Shown: in pieces, positions 7,997 to 17,046 of the stretch
How positions within the stretch are numbered: position 1 is the stretch's first letter
How the letters are laid out: each line of letters starts with the position of its first letter
Source: Deltaproteobacteria bacterium
GTDB taxonomy: Bacteria > Myxococcota_A > Polyangia > Polyangiales > JADJMO01
Direction of reading: 5' to 3'
Assembly (NCBI GenBank): GCA_025363655.1
Contig: JANYDK010000026.1
Coordinates: 1-64,000, forward strand
Length of the DNA: 64,000 nucleotides
The notes under the pieces: generated by a model
Told to the model about the DNA's origin: nothing
Database searches by the model: none
The model's input: the letters and a program-made list of their open reading frames with translations, nothing else
Program-made: the position numbers and the translations under genes

Positions 7997-8773
7997 ATGC
8001 GCCGCCCGCTCGCAAGTCTCGTCCTCCTCGGCAGTTTCGCGCAGACGCTCGGCTGTCACGCAGTGAGGCCGGCGTCCCAGGACGCCGAGTTGGAAGTCGT
8101 CGAAGAGCGACGGCCCGACGAAGACCGCGTGCTCGTTCATGTCGACGTCGTCGATCACGTGGTGGTCGTCGAGCTGCTGAGCGAGCGAGTCTGTGTCGTC
8201 GGCGATCGCACGGTGCTCGTCCAGAGGGAAGAGAGTGGCGGCGGCGCCGACACCCCGACGATCGTCGGCGCCGTCGTCGGGGTCTCTGGCCTCGTGGCCG
8301 TGGTCGGGGGGCTCGCCGCGGCGGGGCGACAGCAGTCGGAAAATCAAGGTTGCTCCAACGAGACGCTCTCCAAGAAGCGATGCGATGGCGACAGCACGCC
8401 ACGCACGGTCGTCGACCTCGGGTTGGTGGCGATGGTCGTCGGCGGGGTGATCTCGATCATCGGAGCGAATCTCGATCCCCCGGTGCCGCCAACGAAGCGC
8501 GCGACGGTCGACACCAAGTGGAAGGTCGAGACGCTCGTGTGCGGACGCGCGCCGCTCGTCGACGTCCAGGTCGCGGTCTCACCTTCCGCAGCCTCGCTCG
8601 GACCGAAGAAGGTGTTCGCACGCGCTCGCACCGATGCGAACGGCAAGGCGCGGGTCGCGCTCGGCGCCGAGGCGTGGTGGGGCGCGCCGCTCCAGGTAAC
8701 GATCGGGCTGGAAGGAAAATCGTTGGTCGTCCTCGTCGATGAAAAGGGGCGTGTTCCCAACGCGGCGGAGTGA
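7997..8773 (+). CDS. Putative lipoprotein with two membrane-like segments
   Basis: 258 residues. The start is taken as the ATG that gives MRRPLASLVLLGSFAQTLGC, a lipoprotein signal with Cys20; a TTG four codons earlier is less likely. Two hydrophobic glycine-rich stretches (about residues 88-108, TIVGAVVGVSGLVAVVGGLAAAG, and 135-155, VVDLGLVAMVVGGVISIIG) suggest membrane association. The first region after the signal is acidic and Val-rich (RVLVHVDVVDHVVVVELL). The C-terminal part (about 180-258) resembles a surface carbohydrate or transthyretin-like beta domain. I do not recognise a family. It stands alone between a terminator and the lectin gene. Confidence 0.7.
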   Translation: MRRPLASLVLLGSFAQTLGCHAVRPASQDAELEVVEERRPDEDRVLVHVDVVDHVVVVELLSERVCVVGDRTVLVQREESGGGADTPTIVGAVVGVSGLVAVVGGLAAAGRQQSENQGCSNETLSKKRCDGDSTPRTVVDLGLVAMVVGGVISIIGANLDPPVPPTKRATVDTKWKVETLVCGRAPLVDVQVAVSPSAASLGPKKVFARARTDANGKARVALGAEAWWGAPLQVTIGLEGKSLVVLVDEKGRVPNAAE

Positions 8774-8959
8774 GTGCTTCCAGCGGCGCCGCGGCTTCAG
8801 GGGCGCCGCGGTAGGTCGTTGCCCGCTTGGCGTGGCATGCAACCCGATCCTCGTGTTGCGATCCGAGGCCTGGAGTCGGCCCGCACGGTGAATGTCGTGA
8901 CCGACGCGTGGCATGTCGCTCGCACTGGGGCGAGCTCGCCCTCTCTCCAGGAGTCACTC

Positions 8960-11083
8960 ATGCGATCCCATGCGCTTCTTCCGATTCTCCTCGCCGCGTC
9001 TTCGCTTCTCGCCTGCGTCGCAGACGCGACCGACACACCCATGCCCTCGAGCACCTCCGCGCAGGCGCTGGCCGTGGACCCAGTCGCGTTCGGGACGTGG
9101 AAGCTCCACCTCGTCGACGACCAGTACGCGAAGTGCCTCGACGTAGGTGGCTACCCGTCCGGCAACGGGGCCCTCGCGATCGTCTTCACCTGCAACGGCA
9201 CCCCCGCGCAGGACCTGACCATCGTCCCTTCCAACGACGCGCAGACGGAGGTCGAGATCCGTGCTCACGGACGTTGTCTGAGCGTGCAAGGGACGATTGC
9301 CAAAGGCGCGCCCCTCGTCCTCGATCGCTGCGACGGCAGCCGCCGACAGCAATTCGTCGCCACGTCGGAGAGCGTGAAGTTCGCGTCCGCCGACGCCCCG
9401 AGCCTCTTCGTCACGACGGCCAACGCCTCGGGCGCCGATCGAACGCCGCTCGTCCTCGCCGACCGGACCACTGTCCGTGCCGTGCAGCTCTTCCGGAAGG
9501 AGAAGGTCGACACGACTCCCTACGTCGCGATGACACCTTCTCTCGCGCAGGGCACGGTCGAGCTCATCGGCCTCGCCAACAAGTGCCTGGACATCGGCGG
9601 TGCTCCCTACCCGGCGCGTCGGCCCAGCATCCTCTTCGAGTGCAACGCGACGGGTGCGCAGCGCTTCACGGTGAGTCCCGTGGAGGGGAAGCGCGGCGAG
9701 GTCGAGATCCACGCCAACGGTCGCTGCCTCGAGGTTGCTCCGCTCCACGAGGTTCCTCTTCCACTGCCGTCCTCCTCCGACGGCCTCTCTTCGCTCCCCG
9801 TTGCGGCGGCCCCCACCGCGACAACGCTGAAGACGTCTTCCCTCACGGCGCTCCCTTTCCCAGGCACGACTCCGACGACGCCGTATTTCGCGGGGGCAGA
9901 GGTCGCCCTCACCGAGTGCGCGGGCCGCGAGACGCAGCGCTTCGGGATCGAGACCTTCGACGCGACGTACGTCTTTCCCGCGAAGCATCCGGAGCTGGCG
10001 GTGGGTGTCCGCGGGGCGGCGACCGCCAACTGGACCCCCATCGAGCTCCAGGCCCGGAGCGTTGCGCCCTCCCACCAATGGAAGATGATCGGGCGGGAAG
10101 GGCCCGGATTCGCCCCCGTCCTCCCAAAGGTGTCCTTCGGGTTCGCTACCGAGAGCGGTTCGAAAACGGTCCCTGCGCTCTTCCTGAAGGACCAGGCGCT
10201 GACCGAGAGCTCCTATTCGTTCCTCTACAGGCCGCTCGGCACCAGCCCCTTCACGGAGCGATGGGTCAGCGGCGGCCTTGCGGGTGCTTCGGAATCGCGT
10301 TTCATCACTCCGCCCTTCGCGCCGGGCTTCAACTACGAGGTGAAGGTGCGCGTCTCGGGGCCGGGTGGGATCGCCGAGAGCGCACCGTTCATGGTCGATG
10401 CGCGTCCGCCGAGCCCAGCGCACGGGCTCTCGGTGTCGGATGTCACGAAGGACGCGTTCACCATCTCCTGGACAGGTAGAGGAAGCCCGTACGTCGATGT
10501 CTTCGCCGTCGTTTGGCGAGCCGACGGGGACTACGAGGACAGCGTGGCGGTGCTGCCTGCGATCGGGGCTGGGGAGACCACGTACTCCAGGCGCATCAGC
10601 GGTCTCGACAGCGGCCGCGCGTACACCGCTTTCATCCGGTCGTTCAGCTTCGGCGGCCAGGTCAACAGCGACGAGGACGTGTACCCGACCACACTGTCGA
10701 GCGGCGGCGGTACTGGCGGAGGCGGCGGTGATCAGCTGAGCAGCATCACCATGTCTCGCCAGGAGATCGTGGAGGGCAACATCCCGTACGTCGGCAAGTT
10801 CGGCCCCATCGCGGGTGGCGCGACCGTCACCAGGATCAACTTTCCGACGCAGTATCCCGCCGTCAAGCTGTTGAAGCCGGGACACTCGACGAACGAGTGC
10901 GGCAACGCGAGCGCGTACGTGCTCGTTCAGGGCGACATGACGGACGCCCAGAAGAAGGACGTGTGGGGCACGTCGAGCCTCACCCTTTCCAGCAGCCAGT
11001 GGCTCCTCTTCCTCGGGTGCAGCACCAACAGCGGTCCGAACATCCTCGAATGGCTGCCGGTGAACGTGTACTGGCACAAGTGA
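8960..11083 (+). CDS. Secreted lectin lipoprotein: two ricin-type beta-trefoil regions and fibronectin-type III domains
   Basis: 707 residues. The lipoprotein signal ends at Cys19 (ASSLLAC). Two ricin B-like regions (about 40-165 and 185-390) contain repeats such as KCLDVGGYPSGNGA, GRCLSVQG, KCLDIGG and GRCLEVAP, the carbohydrate-binding beta-trefoil pattern. An approximately 100-residue segment follows, then one or two fibronectin type III-like domains (about 435-590; SPAHGLSVSDVTKDAFTISW). After a Gly-rich linker comes a C-terminal module of about 120 residues with KLLKPGHSTNECGNASAYVL. The protein is probably outer-surface bound and recognises glycans. A GGAG-like site precedes the ATG. 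It may be co-transcribed with the next gene 58 bases downstream. Confidence 0.85.
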   Translation: MRSHALLPILLAASSLLACVADATDTPMPSSTSAQALAVDPVAFGTWKLHLVDDQYAKCLDVGGYPSGNGALAIVFTCNGTPAQDLTIVPSNDAQTEVEIRAHGRCLSVQGTIAKGAPLVLDRCDGSRRQQFVATSESVKFASADAPSLFVTTANASGADRTPLVLADRTTVRAVQLFRKEKVDTTPYVAMTPSLAQGTVELIGLANKCLDIGGAPYPARRPSILFECNATGAQRFTVSPVEGKRGEVEIHANGRCLEVAPLHEVPLPLPSSSDGLSSLPVAAAPTATTLKTSSLTALPFPGTTPTTPYFAGAEVALTECAGRETQRFGIETFDATYVFPAKHPELAVGVRGAATANWTPIELQARSVAPSHQWKMIGREGPGFAPVLPKVSFGFATESGSKTVPALFLKDQALTESSYSFLYRPLGTSPFTERWVSGGLAGASESRFITPPFAPGFNYEVKVRVSGPGGIAESAPFMVDARPPSPAHGLSVSDVTKDAFTISWTGRGSPYVDVFAVVWRADGDYEDSVAVLPAIGAGETTYSRRISGLDSGRAYTAFIRSFSFGGQVNSDEDVYPTTLSSGGGTGGGGGDQLSSITMSRQEIVEGNIPYVGKFGPIAGGATVTRINFPTQYPAVKLLKPGHSTNECGNASAYVLVQGDMTDAQKKDVWGTSSLTLSSSQWLLFLGCSTNSGPNILEWLPVNVYWHK

Positions 11084-11141
11084 CCTGGCTACGTCGGAGT
11101 CGCGGTGTATTCTCCGCCTGGCTCCGAAAGGCAGGCGAACG

Positions 11142-13409
11142 ATGGCGGGGAGATGGTGGCGGGCGAAGGCGGTGTTCGGCGCAATCTCGTGGACCCTCGC
11201 CATGGCCGCGCCCGCGTGCAGCAGCGACGAGCCGGCCGTGCGCGCCCTCGGCGACGGGTGCTACGTCCCCACCGACTGCAGCGATCCGCTGGTTTGCGCC
11301 TTCCAGCGTTGTCACCAGCAATGCCTCGCCGATCGAGACTGCTCGGCGGGGCAGAATTGCGCCGGAGCCTCGGCGCCGAAGAAGGGCGTGTGCCTCTTCG
11401 CCGAAGAGAGCGCCTGCGCGCGCAACAGCGATTGCGCGGGAACGCTGGTGTGCAGCAACCGGCATCGCTGCGAGGTCCAGTGCGTCGAGCAGCGCGACTG
11501 TCTCGAAGCGCAGATTTGCGATCACGGCTCGTGCGCCGACAAGAGCGCCATCCCCGAGACCGGCACGCCGACGGGCGCCAAGCAGGGCGAGCTCTGCGTG
11601 CTCAACAGCGACTGCGACGCGCCGCTGGTGTGCATCGGGCAACACTGCACCGAGGAGTGTCGCCAAGATCGCGATTGCCGCGACGGCGAGTCGTGCCAAG
11701 ACCATACGTGTCGACGCGCCGGATCCGACGCTGGCGGCGATGGAGGCTCGAGCGATACCGGCGATGGAGGCGACGGAGGCTCGGGCGATACCGGTAGTGG
11801 GGACGCCACCGTCGACGCAACGCCGGCCGACGCTCCGCCGGGATACGGGAAATCGTGCGTCTATCGGAGTGACTGCCCAGCGCCGCTGATCTGCCGCGCG
11901 AGCGGGCTCTGCGCCTACGAGTGCAACGCCGACGTCGACTGCGCATCCTCGCAGACGTGCGCCTTCCACCTCTGCGCGGTGCGCAGCGATGCCGGTGCAG
12001 ACGCCGGCGACGCGGTGACCGACGGCGACGTCGGGACCGCCAAGTCGTGCACCATCGAGTTCGACTGCGACGACAAATCCTGGTGCAACGGCCCCGAACG
12101 TTGCATCTCGGGCAAGTGCGCGGCGTCGCTCGGCGGTCCGTGCGAGGGGCCGAGCGCGTGTACCACTGCGTCGTGCAACGAGACGACGCGGACCTGCGAC
12201 GGGGCCGCCACCATCGACGACGTCGACGGCGACGGGCACAAGGCAATCGGCTGCGGCGGCGACGACTGCAACGATCGAAACGGCACCGTGTACGGCGGCG
12301 CCCCCGAGCTTTGCGACTCGCTCGACAACGACTGCGACGGAGCGATCGACGACTTCGCGGTGGCGCCGCGAGGTGCCCTCGTCAGCGTGCCGGTGAGCGA
12401 CGAGCATTCGATCGCGGCCTCCACGCTGGGCGGCAAGTGGTGGGTGGTGACGTCGGACGTGTTCTCGTCGACGACCGCCGCGGTCCGCTCGTTCACCATC
12501 GACGCCACGGGGACCGCGTCCCCGACCAAGGAGCTCTGGAAGCCGACGGGCGGTCAGCTGGCGATCGAGGCCGCAGCGTCCAAAGGCGACGTTGGCTTGG
12601 TGATGTCGGTGGCCGGCGTCGGCTTGCCGGGCTTCCCCTTCGTCGAGACCCACTACGCGACCTTGGTGAAGAGCGATCTCACGCCGATCGTCACCACGAC
12701 CCTCGCGACGTTGTCGTCGACGAGCACTTTCTTCGTCGGCGGGGACGTCGTCTGGGACGGCACCGCATTCTTCGCCGCGTGGCATCGCGAAAGGTACGGC
12801 CAGTTCGGCTTCATCGCGCCGGACGGCGTGCTCAGCGGGGTGCAATACTTCCCCGAGCCCGCCGCCGACTTCGTGGGAGGCGCGCGAATCAAGGTAGCCG
12901 TGAGCTCCGGCGTGCACGCGATCGCCTTTCAGCACTACATCACGGGCGCCTCGAGCCGGGAGATCTCGGTCTCGCTCGTCTCGTCGAGCGGCGGGACGAT
13001 CGCGTCGGCGGTCGACCTCTCCGGGGGCGACGCCGAGCTGCACGGAATCTTCGCCGAGCCCGGCGGCTTCGCCATCGTTTGGGGGCTCGCGCCGACGCTG
13101 ACCCACGTCTCGCTCACGGGCGTGAAGGGGACCAGCGTCGATCTGAAGGCCCCGCTCGTCGCCTCACCGGCCTCCGCGAGCGCATCCGACGGTTCGATGG
13201 GCGCGTTTCTCGCGATGACCGCCTCGGTGCCGCGCCTGATGCGTTCGCCGAACGGCGCTCCGCCCTTCGAGTCGAGCTATCCCTTCTCGATCCCGCCCGC
13301 CGTCACCGACTCGCTCGCGATCGCGAGCCTCCCCGGGTCGCAGCTCGGGCTGTTCGTTCTCTCGGGGTACTCCAACGTCCTCTTCCGCCGCATGGGCTGC
13401 TTGCCCTGA
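11142..13409 (+). CDS. MopE-like Cys-rich lipoprotein with tandem disulfide repeats
   Basis: 755 residues. The signal peptide has a possible lipobox ending at Cys26 (MAAPAC). Repeats of C-x-D-C / C-x4-C-x-x-C type run through about 30-360, e.g. DSDCAGTLVC-like units. An Asp/Gly linker with D-G-G-S-S-D-T-G repeats occupies about 185-230. A MopE/metal-binding motif follows at about 360-410: VDGDGHKAIGCGGDDCNDRN then DNDCDGAIDD, the calcium/metal-binding signature seen in methanotroph MopE and many myxobacterial surface proteins. The C-terminal half (about 420-755) looks beta-propeller-like. Likely secreted or cell-surface; the function is unknown. Confidence 0.85.
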   Translation: MAGRWWRAKAVFGAISWTLAMAAPACSSDEPAVRALGDGCYVPTDCSDPLVCAFQRCHQQCLADRDCSAGQNCAGASAPKKGVCLFAEESACARNSDCAGTLVCSNRHRCEVQCVEQRDCLEAQICDHGSCADKSAIPETGTPTGAKQGELCVLNSDCDAPLVCIGQHCTEECRQDRDCRDGESCQDHTCRRAGSDAGGDGGSSDTGDGGDGGSGDTGSGDATVDATPADAPPGYGKSCVYRSDCPAPLICRASGLCAYECNADVDCASSQTCAFHLCAVRSDAGADAGDAVTDGDVGTAKSCTIEFDCDDKSWCNGPERCISGKCAASLGGPCEGPSACTTASCNETTRTCDGAATIDDVDGDGHKAIGCGGDDCNDRNGTVYGGAPELCDSLDNDCDGAIDDFAVAPRGALVSVPVSDEHSIAASTLGGKWWVVTSDVFSSTTAAVRSFTIDATGTASPTKELWKPTGGQLAIEAAASKGDVGLVMSVAGVGLPGFPFVETHYATLVKSDLTPIVTTTLATLSSTSTFFVGGDVVWDGTAFFAAWHRERYGQFGFIAPDGVLSGVQYFPEPAADFVGGARIKVAVSSGVHAIAFQHYITGASSREISVSLVSSSGGTIASAVDLSGGDAELHGIFAEPGGFAIVWGLAPTLTHVSLTGVKGTSVDLKAPLVASPASASASDGSMGAFLAMTASVPRLMRSPNGAPPFESSYPFSIPPAVTDSLAIASLPGSQLGLFVLSGYSNVLFRRMGCLP

Positions 13410-13448
13410 AGATCCACCAGGCGCCCGGACAGCCACCGCGCTCGCGAC

Positions 13449-14195
13449 ATGAACGACGACGATTGGAACGACTTCTACGACGCGCGCTTCGCTGCGCTCG
13501 TCCTCGATCGGAAGCGCGACGGTTTGCCGGCGACGATCGATCGGCTGATCACCTGGCTTCGTCTCTCGCGCGGGCAGCGCGTCTTCGACCAGTGCTGCGG
13601 CAACGGGCGCGTCGGGCTTCCACTCGCGCGCGCAGGCCTCGGCGTCGTCGGCGTCGATGCCACCGAGGGCTACATCGACGAGGCGAATCGTCTCGCCCAA
13701 GCCGAATCACTCGATGCCCGGTTCGTTCATGCCGATGCGCGATCGTTCGTCGCGGCGCCGAGGTGCGATGCGGCGATCAACTGGGGCACCAGCTTCGGCC
13801 ATGCGGCGAAAGACGAAGACAACGTCGCGATCCTGCGTCGCGTCTTCGAGTCGCTTCGCCCTGGTGGACGCTTCGCGCTCGAGTACCCGCACGTGCCGAA
13901 TCTGCTGCGCGACTTCCAGCCGTCGATCATCCAGCGCGTCCAGACGGCTGGTGGCGAGGTGATTCTCATCCGAGAATCGACGCTCGAGTTCACCCGAGGT
14001 CAGCTCGCGCAGGTGTGGACCTACGTCCTGCCGAACGGCGAGCGCGTCGAGAAGCGCGGTGCCACGCGATTGTACCTGCCGCACGAGCTCGCGCGGATGA
14101 CGCGCGAAGCGGGCTTCGACGAGATCGAGCTGTTCGACTCGGCGGGAGCGCCGCTGAGTCGAACGAGCGCGAAGTGCGTGATGCTCGCCAGGTAG
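13449..14195 (+). CDS. Class I SAM-dependent methyltransferase
   Basis: 248 residues. Motif I is RVFDQCCGNGRVGLPLARAG (about residue 38), motif II ends in VVGVDATEGYIDEA, and the post-I/IV region is RCDAAINWGTSFGHA. The CCGNGR form, with two Cys, is used in small-molecule methyltransferases of the Methyltransf_25 type. The N-terminus (DDDWNDFYDARFAALVLD) suits a soluble enzyme. The substrate is unknown. It follows the MopE-like gene by 39 bases, and the gene behind it runs in the opposite direction. Fold assignment is firm, function is not. Confidence 0.87.
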   Translation: MNDDDWNDFYDARFAALVLDRKRDGLPATIDRLITWLRLSRGQRVFDQCCGNGRVGLPLARAGLGVVGVDATEGYIDEANRLAQAESLDARFVHADARSFVAAPRCDAAINWGTSFGHAAKDEDNVAILRRVFESLRPGGRFALEYPHVPNLLRDFQPSIIQRVQTAGGEVILIRESTLEFTRGQLAQVWTYVLPNGERVEKRGATRLYLPHELARMTREAGFDEIELFDSAGAPLSRTSAKCVMLAR

Positions 14196-14218
14196 CTACG
14201 TCGAGTGGTTCTTCATCG

Positions 14219-14587
14219 TCATCTCCCGCTCTTTCCACGGTGATTCACCTCGACGAGGATGCCGTCGGCCGACGTGAGATAGACGAGCGTGCCGCGGTTG
14301 CCCGAGGTGATGTCGCTGACCTCGAGGCCCTCGGCCTTGGCGAGCGCGTGCACGCGTTCGACGTCGGCGAGCGCGTCGACGTGGAAGCCGATGTGGAAAC
14401 CCTCGGGCCAACGCTCGTCGTCTCGCTTCTTGCGTTGCAAGACGAGGACGAAGTCGCCGTCGCCGTGCAAAATGGCGATCGCCGGCGAGCTCGGATTGCT
14501 GCGCAGCTCGAAGCCGAAATAGCGCTGGAAGAAGTCGGTCGCGCGATGGACGTCGGGGACCTGCAGATCGATGTGGTTGAGCTTCAC
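14219..14587 (-). CDS. VOC-family (glyoxalase/bleomycin-resistance/dioxygenase) protein
   Basis: 122 residues, the size of a single two-module VOC protein. The start gives MKLNHIDLQVPDVHRATDFFQRYFGFEL, a typical first beta-alpha-beta unit with the metal-ligand His in the N-terminal LNHIDL. The final strand TSADGILVEVNH carries a Glu that often completes the metal site. VOC proteins form dimers and can be glyoxalase, isomerase or drug-binding proteins; nothing here picks one. The gene is convergent with the methyltransferase, ending 23 bases from it. No partner gene is close on the same strand. Confidence 0.87.
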   Translation of the reverse strand: MKLNHIDLQVPDVHRATDFFQRYFGFELRSNPSSPAIAILHGDGDFVLVLQRKKRDDERWPEGFHIGFHVDALADVERVHALAKAEGLEVSDITSGNRGTLVYLTSADGILVEVNHRGKSGR

Positions 14588-14773
14588 CGTGACCTCCTGA
14601 TGGGCAAAAACATGCCCGAGGTCGTGGGAGTCACCTCGTACTGAGGGCTCAATGGCTCGCGGAGCGCGAGTGGTCGGGGCTCACCGAACCGACCTGCCGT
14701 TTTTCGACGACTCGAGTATGTCGCGATCCGCGCGAGCGGGCAACCCTCGCTTCTTCGGCGTCCGATGCGACGC

Positions 14774-15202
14774 TCACTTCCCGAAATACTGCGTGATGTC
14801 GAAGGTGAACTCGCGGCGCTCGCCACCGGCGGAGCACTGGCAGCTGAGGACGTCGAACTGACGACCGTTCTTCGACACCAAGGATTGCTCCATCATCTTC
14901 CATCGACCCGAGCCGCTGCATCGGAGCGTCGCCAAGTACTTGTATTCGGCGTCGACGCCGTCCTGTTCGCCCTTCGCGACGACCTCGAGCACGCCGGTAC
15001 TCGCGATCTCGAACACCGTCGCGGTCCCCTCGTGCCAGACCTCTCTCCGGTCGCTCGGCTGACCAGCGCCATCGCCGACAGCGTCCCCCGACGACGGAGG
15101 ATTGAGCTCGGCGGGCTTCGGCGGCGCGACTGGAGGAGGAGTGGAGGCGCAGCCGACGGCGGACGCCGACGCCGCGAGAAGACCCAACAGGAGGAGGCGC
15201 AT
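14774..15202 (-). CDS. Small lipoprotein of unknown function
   Basis: 142 residues. The lipoprotein signal has Cys18 (ASASAVGC), followed by a Pro/Ala/Ser-rich linker (about 19-45) and an alpha/beta or beta-rich domain with the conserved-looking phrases TATVFEIASTGVLEV and CQCSAGGERREFTFDITQYFG. Three Cys near the end (RFDVLSCQCS region) may form a disulfide. I do not recognise a family. It lies between the VOC gene and the CHAP-like gene, all on the minus strand, with short gaps, so they might be co-transcribed. Confidence 0.7.
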   Translation of the reverse strand: MRLLLLGLLAASASAVGCASTPPPVAPPKPAELNPPSSGDAVGDGAGQPSDRREVWHEGTATVFEIASTGVLEVVAKGEQDGVDAEYKYLATLRCSGSGRWKMMEQSLVSKNGRQFDVLSCQCSAGGERREFTFDITQYFGK

Positions 15203-15233
15203 GATCGACTCTCTCCCAACTTCCCTAAGTCGT

Positions 15234-16178
15234 CTACGTCTCGCGTCTCACGAGCGACGAGCGACGACGGCGCGAGATAAGCACGGCGGCTGCCGCCAAT
15301 GCGATCCATGCCACGTGACTTCCCGAGTCGCCGCCGACGTCCTCGACGCTGCACGTTCCTCCCTGCAGATCGCCTTCCGGTCCAGCCTCGCCGGCTTCGA
15401 GGTCACCGCTGTCGACTTCGACCGGCGGCTCGCCCGTGTCGGCCTCGCTCGCGGAGTCGTTCGCCTCGTGGGCGTCGACGAGCGCGTCGGAGGCTGCATC
15501 GACGTCGGCGTCGTGCTTGCCCGTATCGGCTCCAGCGTCGGTGCCGGCATCGGTGGTCGGCTTGGGAGGCGTCTTCGGGGGCTCGAGCGACTTGAGGCGA
15601 TAGAAGCCGTACGGCGTCCGCGAAACGGTGTGGGCACAGGTCGACTTCCGGTAGCGATAGCCTTCCGGCGGGGCATTCCAGTTCATGTCCATCACGTAGA
15701 GGACGCCGCCTTTGTAGTGATCGACGCTCGCGACGTGGCCGTACCCAGCTGCACTGCCGGACGGCGGATAGATCACCAGATCGTAGGTCTGCGGCGTCTC
15801 GGTGCCCCACGCGTAGCGGTTCCACAGGGCAGGGTTCGGATGGCTCGAGAGCCACATCTGGCAAGCGCCGTAGCCGAGGCAGTTGCCGACAGTCTTCGAG
15901 TAGCTCGCCGCGAGGCGCGGAACGCCGAATTTGGCCGTGTAGAACACCGACACACCGTGCACGCACTGGTTGGTCGAGCTGACGCCGTCGCCTGCCGGGA
16001 AGAGCGACCAGTGGCCTTTGGTCGTGCCATCGCACACGGCCTGCTGGGTCGATCCGAGGTCGTCTTCTCCGTTCTCCGGGCTGGGCGCGCCGCTCGCGCA
16101 ACCGACGCTGGAGAAGGCAAAAGTCGAGGCCAGCAAAAAGCCGCGGACGATCTCATTTCGCCGACGTTGCTTCACCAT
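15234..16178 (-). CDS. CHAP-like surface protein with MYXO-CTERM-like tail
   Basis: 314 residues. The signal peptide or lipobox ends at Cys27. Residues about 50-195 match a CHAP/NlpC-like amidase fold: NQCVHGVSVFYTAKFG with Cys, GNCLGYGACQMWLSS and a GYGHVASVDHYKGG segment that contains the expected His. CHAP enzymes cleave peptidoglycan or glutathionylspermidine. After a linker rich in Asp, Ala and Thr (about 198-270) comes a terminal tail of Cys, one hydrophobic helix (HVAWIALAAAAVLISR) and an RRRRSS cluster, as in MYXO-CTERM proteins sorted to the outer surface. Catalytic Cys and His are present but the third residue cannot be confirmed by eye. Confidence 0.8.
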   Translation of the reverse strand: MVKQRRRNEIVRGFLLASTFAFSSVGCASGAPSPENGEDDLGSTQQAVCDGTTKGHWSLFPAGDGVSSTNQCVHGVSVFYTAKFGVPRLAASYSKTVGNCLGYGACQMWLSSHPNPALWNRYAWGTETPQTYDLVIYPPSGSAAGYGHVASVDHYKGGVLYVMDMNWNAPPEGYRYRKSTCAHTVSRTPYGFYRLKSLEPPKTPPKPTTDAGTDAGADTGKHDADVDAASDALVDAHEANDSASEADTGEPPVEVDSGDLEAGEAGPEGDLQGGTCSVEDVGGDSGSHVAWIALAAAAVLISRRRRSSLVRRET

Positions 16179-16236
16179 CGAATTACTCTACCGATGAAGA
16201 GCGAAGCGGGGCGCCAGACTTCCGAAGAATCGCGCC

Positions 16237-17037
16237 ATGAAAGAGACCCCTTACGACCTCTTCTTGCAGTCGACCGTGGGTCGATTCACGATCACCGGCT
16301 CTTCCTTCGTTTGGTGTGCGTCGCCCACATTGTGCGGGGCGTTCCTCTGGGGTGAGCAGACCGAGGCCGAGACGCGGGCGATCCTGCACGTCTTCGATCA
16401 GCGCGCGCTACAGATGTCGAGCACGTTCGACATCGTGCTCGACACCCGCGGCGTCGGTCACGTCGATCCCAGTGGACTGAAGCTTCTCTTCCAGTGGCTG
16501 ATGAAGAACCGGCGCGATCTCGCGGCGCGCATTCGCCTGCAAGCGAGCGTGATTCGCGAAGGACCGATCGGTTTCTTGCTGACGGGGCTCCTGCCGGTCG
16601 CCGGTCGCACGCATCCCTATCGAATCTTCACCGAGCCCATCGAAGCGTTTCGCGCCGTGGTGGGCGAGCGAGGCGACGTGCTCTGCGCCGAGGTGGAAGC
16701 GATCGCCGAAGGCATCCGTGGCGTCGCGCGGGAGCTACGCGCCACACGCGAGATGCTGCAGGTGCGCCTCGACGCGTCCTTGAACGAGGTCGGTCGCGCG
16801 CTCGGGATGTCGTCGCGCTCGCTGCAGCGCGTGCTCACCCGGCACGGCACGTCGTTCCATCGTGAGGTGATGGCGGCACGCTTCGAGAGGGCGCAGGAGC
16901 TGTTGCGCTCGGGCGAGCACAAAATCGACGACGTCGGCGCACGCGTGGGGATCTCCGATCGGGCGCTGACGCTGCTCTTTCGCGAGAAGACGGGCCTCAC
17001 GCCGGCCGAGTGGCGCAAGCAACATCGCCGTGCGTGA
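16237..17037 (+). CDS. AraC-family transcriptional regulator with unusual N-terminal domain
   Basis: 266 residues. The C-terminal half (about 165-265) is a two-helix-turn-helix AraC domain: DASLNEVGRALGMSSRSLQRVLTRHGTSFHREV, then KIDDVGARVGISDRALTLLFREKTGLTPAEWRK. The N-terminal part (about 1-150) is not the usual sugar-binding cupin. A segment FDIVLDTRGVGHVDPSGLKLLFQWL followed by IRLQASVI resembles STAS/SpoIIAA-like or adjacent regulatory folds. This suggests protein- rather than sugar-controlled activity, but this is inference. It is divergent to the CHAP gene, with 58 bases between starts. Confidence 0.85.
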   Translation: MKETPYDLFLQSTVGRFTITGSSFVWCASPTLCGAFLWGEQTEAETRAILHVFDQRALQMSSTFDIVLDTRGVGHVDPSGLKLLFQWLMKNRRDLAARIRLQASVIREGPIGFLLTGLLPVAGRTHPYRIFTEPIEAFRAVVGERGDVLCAEVEAIAEGIRGVARELRATREMLQVRLDASLNEVGRALGMSSRSLQRVLTRHGTSFHREVMAARFERAQELLRSGEHKIDDVGARVGISDRALTLLFREKTGLTPAEWRKQHRRA

Positions 17038-17046
17038 TGTTGCCGC

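Noticed and set aside
8789-8811. CCGCGGC/GCCGCGG hairpin after the lipoprotein gene at 7997
   Set aside because: Only 7 bp in very GC-rich DNA and no T-run, so not called a terminator.
8954-11203. Open frame of about 750 codons on the minus strand opposite the lectin gene
   Set aside because: Composition is Arg/Ala/Gly/Asp-rich without domains; it mirrors the GC-rich codon pattern of the real plus-strand gene.
10980-13106. Open frame of about 700 codons opposite the MopE-like gene
   Set aside because: Same reason: shadow of a strongly GC-biased gene; no recognisable motif or start context.
11921-14644. 907-codon plus-strand frame across the MopE-like, methyltransferase and VOC genes
   Set aside because: No domain; clear genes occupy other frames and strands.
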